DNA of 8,409 bases from Candidatus Equihabitans merdae (GTDB taxonomy: Bacteria > Bacillota > Clostridia > Lachnospirales > Lachnospiraceae): positions 1 to 8,409 of the forward strand of contig JAGHUB010000364.1 in the NCBI GenBank assembly GCA_018065025.1. Direction: 5' to 3'. The notes below the pieces were generated by a model that did no database searches, was not told the origin of the DNA, and was given only the letters and a program-made list of their open reading frames with translations. Made by a program: the position numbers and the translations under genes. Below, in pieces: positions 6,503-8,409 of this stretch (within the stretch, counting starts at the first letter, position 1; each line of letters begins with the position of its first letter).

Positions 6503-6531
6503 AGTATAACATTTACCCAAATCGAGTGCAA
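6503..6531 (-). promoter_or_regulatory. Promoter of the gap-pgk-larA-malic enzyme operon
   Basis: On the minus strand TTGCAC (-35, 6526-6531; 4 of 6) is followed after exactly 17 bases by TATACT (-10, 6503-6508; 5 of 6). Start expected near 6496, giving a ~105-base leader ending at the strong gap ribosome site. It is the best minus-strand promoter in the gap and is overlapped by a perfect palindrome at its -35. Confidence 0.75.
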
Positions 6532-6542
6532 GTACAACTTGC
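6528..6542. promoter_or_regulatory. Palindromic operator candidate over the operon -35
   Basis: Perfect inverted repeat GCAAGT-ACA-ACTTGC, overlapping the -35 hexamer of the gap operon promoter. Bound protein here would block RNA polymerase, so a repressor site is likely. It differs in sequence from the GTGC sites and could serve a second regulator. Confidence 0.5.
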
Positions 6543-6611
6543 CATTTCCCGCATTTTTGTCAAAAATACATAAAATATTATCATTTCGCACACATAAGCA
6601 CGCGCTTTTTA

Positions 6612-6640
6612 TTGAAGTGCACGCTGAAATGTGCTATTAT
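6612..6640 (+). promoter_or_regulatory. Promoter of the LacI-family regulator gene
   Basis: TTGAAG (-35, 6612-6617; 4 of 6) and TATTAT (-10, 6635-6640; 5 of 6) with a 17-base spacer. Start expected near 6647, giving a leader of roughly 120 bases to the ATG. The spacer and -10 carry GTGC/GCAC sites, consistent with autoregulation. Confidence 0.7.
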
Positions 6641-6644
6641 GCAC
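6631..6644. promoter_or_regulatory. GTGC-N6-GCAC operator candidate on the regulator's -10
   Basis: GTGC-TATTAT-GCAC: an inverted repeat centred exactly on the -10 hexamer of the regulator promoter. Occupancy would shut off the regulator's own transcription. It is the most symmetric of the GTGC sites. Confidence 0.45.
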
Positions 6645-6727
6645 GTAATGAATGAGCATTATTTCTTTTTTCCCGAGAGCTTGCAGCTCAGATCAGGCGT
6701 GCAGAGCCCGCAGAAGAAAAGAATTTC

Positions 6728-6745
6728 ACTGATATCTACTGATAT
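6728..6745 (+). repeat. ACTGATAT tandem repeat before the regulator start
   Basis: ACTGATAT at 6728-6735 and again at 6738-6745, with a period of exactly 10 bases (about one helical turn), 21 bases upstream of the regulator ATG and just before its ribosome site. It could be a protein site or a translation-control element; chance is not excluded in this AT-rich stretch. Confidence 0.35.
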
Positions 6746-6765
6746 TATAATGAAAGGAGTCAGTC

Positions 6766-7785
6766 ATGGGTGTTACCATCAAGCAGATTGCCGAAGAAGC
6801 AGGCGTCTCCCGTGGAACAGTTGACCGTGCTCTCAACCAGAGAGGCCGCATCAATCCTGAAGTAGCCGAACGCATCCTGCGTATCGCCGAATCCCACGGC
6901 TATGTCCCCAAACACCACACGATCACCCCACCGGCTACCATTAAGATCGGTGTCATCACATTCCTGTCTAAGCGTGTGTTTGCAGATGTGATCAACAGTG
7001 GTATCGAGATGGCTAAAGAAGAGCTGGCTCAGTGGGGTATCGAGATCCTGATTCGCAAACTGGATCGAGTCAGCGACATTGACGAAATCCATGCCATTGA
7101 CGATCTTCTGGCCCAGAATATCGCCGGCCTGGCCCTGATGCCTGTTGACTCCTCACTGGTTCGTGATCGACTTAACCGCATCTCCGAAGAGCAGGACATT
7201 CCCATCATTACCTTTAATACAGATATTGTAGGCACACACCGCCTCTGCTTCATGGGCATGGATAATGCCAAGGGTGGTCAGGTAGCTGCCGGCCTGATGG
7301 GTATGCTGACTCATGGCACCGGTAATGTCCTTATCGTCACCGGCTCATTTGCCAACTATGCCTACAGCTGCCGTGTTGACAATTTCGTGGAAGAACTGAA
7401 GAACAAGTATCCGGATGTTCAGGTTGTAGGGGTTCAGTGTTCCTTCGATGATTCCACCGAACTGGAAAATATCCTGGTCAATGCCCTGACCATGAACCCC
7501 AACATCTCCGGCGTTCTCATTACATCTGCCGGTCAGGATGGTCTGGAAGCCGCTTTCAAGCGCCTCAATCTGCCTCAGCGTCCTTACGTCATCTTCTATG
7601 ACAAGACCCCTTGTACAGAAAATGCCCTGCGCAATGATTTAGGTGACTTCATCATCGAACAGGACAACTTCTCTCAGGGTTATCAGGCCGCCTATGCACT
7701 GGCCAACCTGCTGGTTAAAAAGCAGCAGCCCTCAGATGAATATATGTTTACCAAGATCAACATCCAGACCAAATACAATCTGTGA
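6766..7785 (+). CDS. LacI-family transcriptional regulator
   Basis: DNA-binding regulator of 339 residues. The N-terminal LacI-type helix-turn-helix is at 3-23 (VTIKQIAEEAGVSRGTVDRAL), with the rest of the headpiece to about residue 48 (NQRGRI..., ESHGYVP). From about residue 59 comes a periplasmic-binding-protein-like sensor domain of the sugar-binding type (IKIGVITFL, FNTDIVGTHRLCFMGMDN, SAGQDGLEAA, and IIEQDNFSQGYQAAYALANL near the end). No membrane segment or signal peptide. The linker after GYVP (KHHTITPPATIK) does not show the usual LacI hinge-helix pattern with A-R-x-L. AAAGGAG lies 6 bases before ATG. Divergent position and the shared GTGC-rich region make it the likely regulator of the neighbouring operon. 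The effector cannot be read from sequence; a sugar, sugar phosphate or hydroxyacid is possible. Confidence 0.92.
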   Translation: MGVTIKQIAEEAGVSRGTVDRALNQRGRINPEVAERILRIAESHGYVPKHHTITPPATIKIGVITFLSKRVFADVINSGIEMAKEELAQWGIEILIRKLDRVSDIDEIHAIDDLLAQNIAGLALMPVDSSLVRDRLNRISEEQDIPIITFNTDIVGTHRLCFMGMDNAKGGQVAAGLMGMLTHGTGNVLIVTGSFANYAYSCRVDNFVEELKNKYPDVQVVGVQCSFDDSTELENILVNALTMNPNISGVLITSAGQDGLEAAFKRLNLPQRPYVIFYDKTPCTENALRNDLGDFIIEQDNFSQGYQAAYALANLLVKKQQPSDEYMFTKINIQTKYNL

Positions 7786-7824
7786 TAGAAAGTAAAGCTG
7801 GCCCAATCAGTTATTTTCAAGTAA

Positions 7825-7860
7825 AAAGAGATGTTCCACAGAATACGGGAACATCTCTTT
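7825..7860. terminator. Bidirectional terminator between convergent genes
   Basis: Perfect 13-bp stem AAAGAGATGTTCC (7825-7837) / GGAACATCTCTTT (7848-7860) with a 10-base loop. It is 40 bases past the regulator stop and abuts the stop of the minus-strand metallopeptidase-like gene. On the minus strand the stem ends in a five-T run, giving a good intrinsic terminator; on the plus strand the tail TTTCTTATTTCT is weaker but adequate. Confidence 0.85.
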
Positions 7861-7861
7861 C

Positions 7862-8409
7862 TTATTTCTCTACTCGACGGGACAATTCACTGCCGTGGTC
7901 TTTCAGCCACTTGCGTCTTTCTTTATAGTCCGGAAGAACTTTGGCCACCTGATTCCAGAAAGCCTTAGAATGATTCATCTCCAGGCGATGACACAATTCG
8001 TGTACTACCACATAATCCTGAACTTCTTCCGGTGCCAGCATCAGCAGATAATTGAAGTTCAGATTACCTGCCCCGCTGCAGCTTCCCCACCGGGTCTTCT
8101 GACAGCGGATAGCGATTCGTCCATATGTGACGCCAATAAGCTGCGCATAATAAGCCGTCTTCTGAGAGAGAACCGCTCTTGCTTTCTTAGCAAGTTCCTT
8201 ACACTCCTCTTCTGTCAGCTTATCCTGACCATCCCGGCGAGCTACTGCCCGCTTTGCTTTCATCTTGATCACATGGGTGTCGATCCAATCGCTTCTTTCA
8301 TTGACGAAGGCCATGATCTGCTTCATGGGCATACGTTTTGGCGCACGAACAATGATCTCACCATCAGCATTGATCTGAATAGCCAGTGTGCGACGGTCGC
8401 TGCGTATAA
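7862..8409 (-). CDS. YgjP/DUF45-type zinc metallopeptidase-like protein (N-terminus cut by window edge)
   Basis: Predicted cytoplasmic metal-dependent hydrolase of the YgjP (DUF45, M48-like) family; precise substrate unknown. 181 residues are visible, with the reading frame open to the right edge; family members are about 230-240 residues, so roughly 50 are missing. An internal ATG at 8332 is not the true start, because the preceding codons (RRTLAIQI...GEIIVRAPKR) match the family's N-terminal strands. Conserved features in visible numbering: TRWGSCS (105-111), NLNFNYLLMLAP (115-126), zinc motif HELCH (136-140) and the third likely ligand His146 in EMNHS. The C-terminus is basic and ends just before the shared terminator. 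It is not functionally linked by any visible feature to the operon. Confidence 0.9.
   Translation of the reverse strand, partial: IRSDRRTLAIQINADGEIIVRAPKRMPMKQIMAFVNERSDWIDTHVIKMKAKRAVARRDGQDKLTEEECKELAKKARAVLSQKTAYYAQLIGVTYGRIAIRCQKTRWGSCSGAGNLNFNYLLMLAPEEVQDYVVVHELCHRLEMNHSKAFWNQVAKVLPDYKERRKWLKDHGSELSRRVEK

Larger units (their letters stand above)
6424..6644. promoter_or_regulatory. GTGC/GCAC half-site cluster in divergent control region
   Basis: The 374-base gap between the operon and the regulator gene holds no convincing gene. It contains seven GTGC (6424, 6435, 6468, 6479, 6526, 6617, 6631) and five GCAC (6481, 6588, 6598, 6619, 6641) on the plus strand within 221 bases, against fewer than two expected for a 4-mer counted on both strands. 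Sites flank or overlap both promoters and continue into the gap leader. GTGCTTTTTGCGTGC (6424-6438) and a 13/15 copy at 6468-6482 lie 44 bases apart. This looks like a multi-site operator for the adjacent LacI-type protein (inference). One more GTGC is at 6699, and a short GAGCT-TGC-AGCTC inverted repeat is at 6677-6689. Confidence 0.6.

Noticed and set aside
6746..6751. Perfect TATAAT upstream of the regulator ATG
   Set aside because: Transcription would begin inside the ribosome site, and no fair -35 lies 17 bases upstream; the promoter at 6612-6640 is better placed.
6612..6824. Plus-strand 70-codon frame running into the regulator gene
   Set aside because: It overlaps the regulator's promoter, leader and start in another frame, has no ribosome site and shows no protein-like pattern.

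Overview
This window looks like chromosomal DNA of an anaerobic, moderate-GC Bacillota (Clostridia or Negativicutes type). The basis is purine-rich AAGGAG/AAAGGAGG ribosome sites, sigma-A-type promoters, a nickel-dependent LarA-family enzyme, a short single-domain malic enzyme and a LacI-type regulator. A narrower assignment cannot be supported from sequence reading alone. No tRNA, rRNA, CRISPR array, insertion sequence or phage gene was seen.

Layout: 1-1169 (minus) is most of sbcD, running off the left edge. 1170-1449 holds a possible sbcD promoter, a doubtful 41-codon reading frame whose stop overlaps the sbcD start, and a strong terminator hairpin. 1450-6391 (minus) is a four-gene operon transcribed right to left: archaeal-type (type II) glyceraldehyde-3-phosphate dehydrogenase, archaeal-type phosphoglycerate kinase, a LarA-family nickel-pincer racemase, and malic enzyme. 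6392-6765 is a divergent control region with two good promoters and a dense set of GTGC/GCAC half-sites. 6766-7785 (plus) is a LacI-family regulator. 7825-7860 is a bidirectional terminator, and 7862-8409 (minus) is a YgjP/DUF45 zinc metallopeptidase-like gene cut by the right edge.

The point of interest is the operon. An archaeal-type GAPDH/PGK pair is unusual in a bacterium. Here it is joined to a 2-hydroxyacid racemase and malic enzyme, under a divergent sugar-type LacI regulator, with no other glycolytic gene nearby. A plausible reading (inference) is a dedicated module linking C3/C4 hydroxyacids to triose phosphates: LarA supplies the usable enantiomer of malate or lactate, malic enzyme interconverts malate and pyruvate with NAD(P)H, and the GAPDH/PGK pair serves gluconeogenesis or redox balance. 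A less conservative reading is that the GAPDH/PGK-like pair handles a different acid through an acyl-phosphate; the kinase lacks one arginine of the usual 3-phosphoglycerate patch. Codon choice in all four genes suggests high expression.
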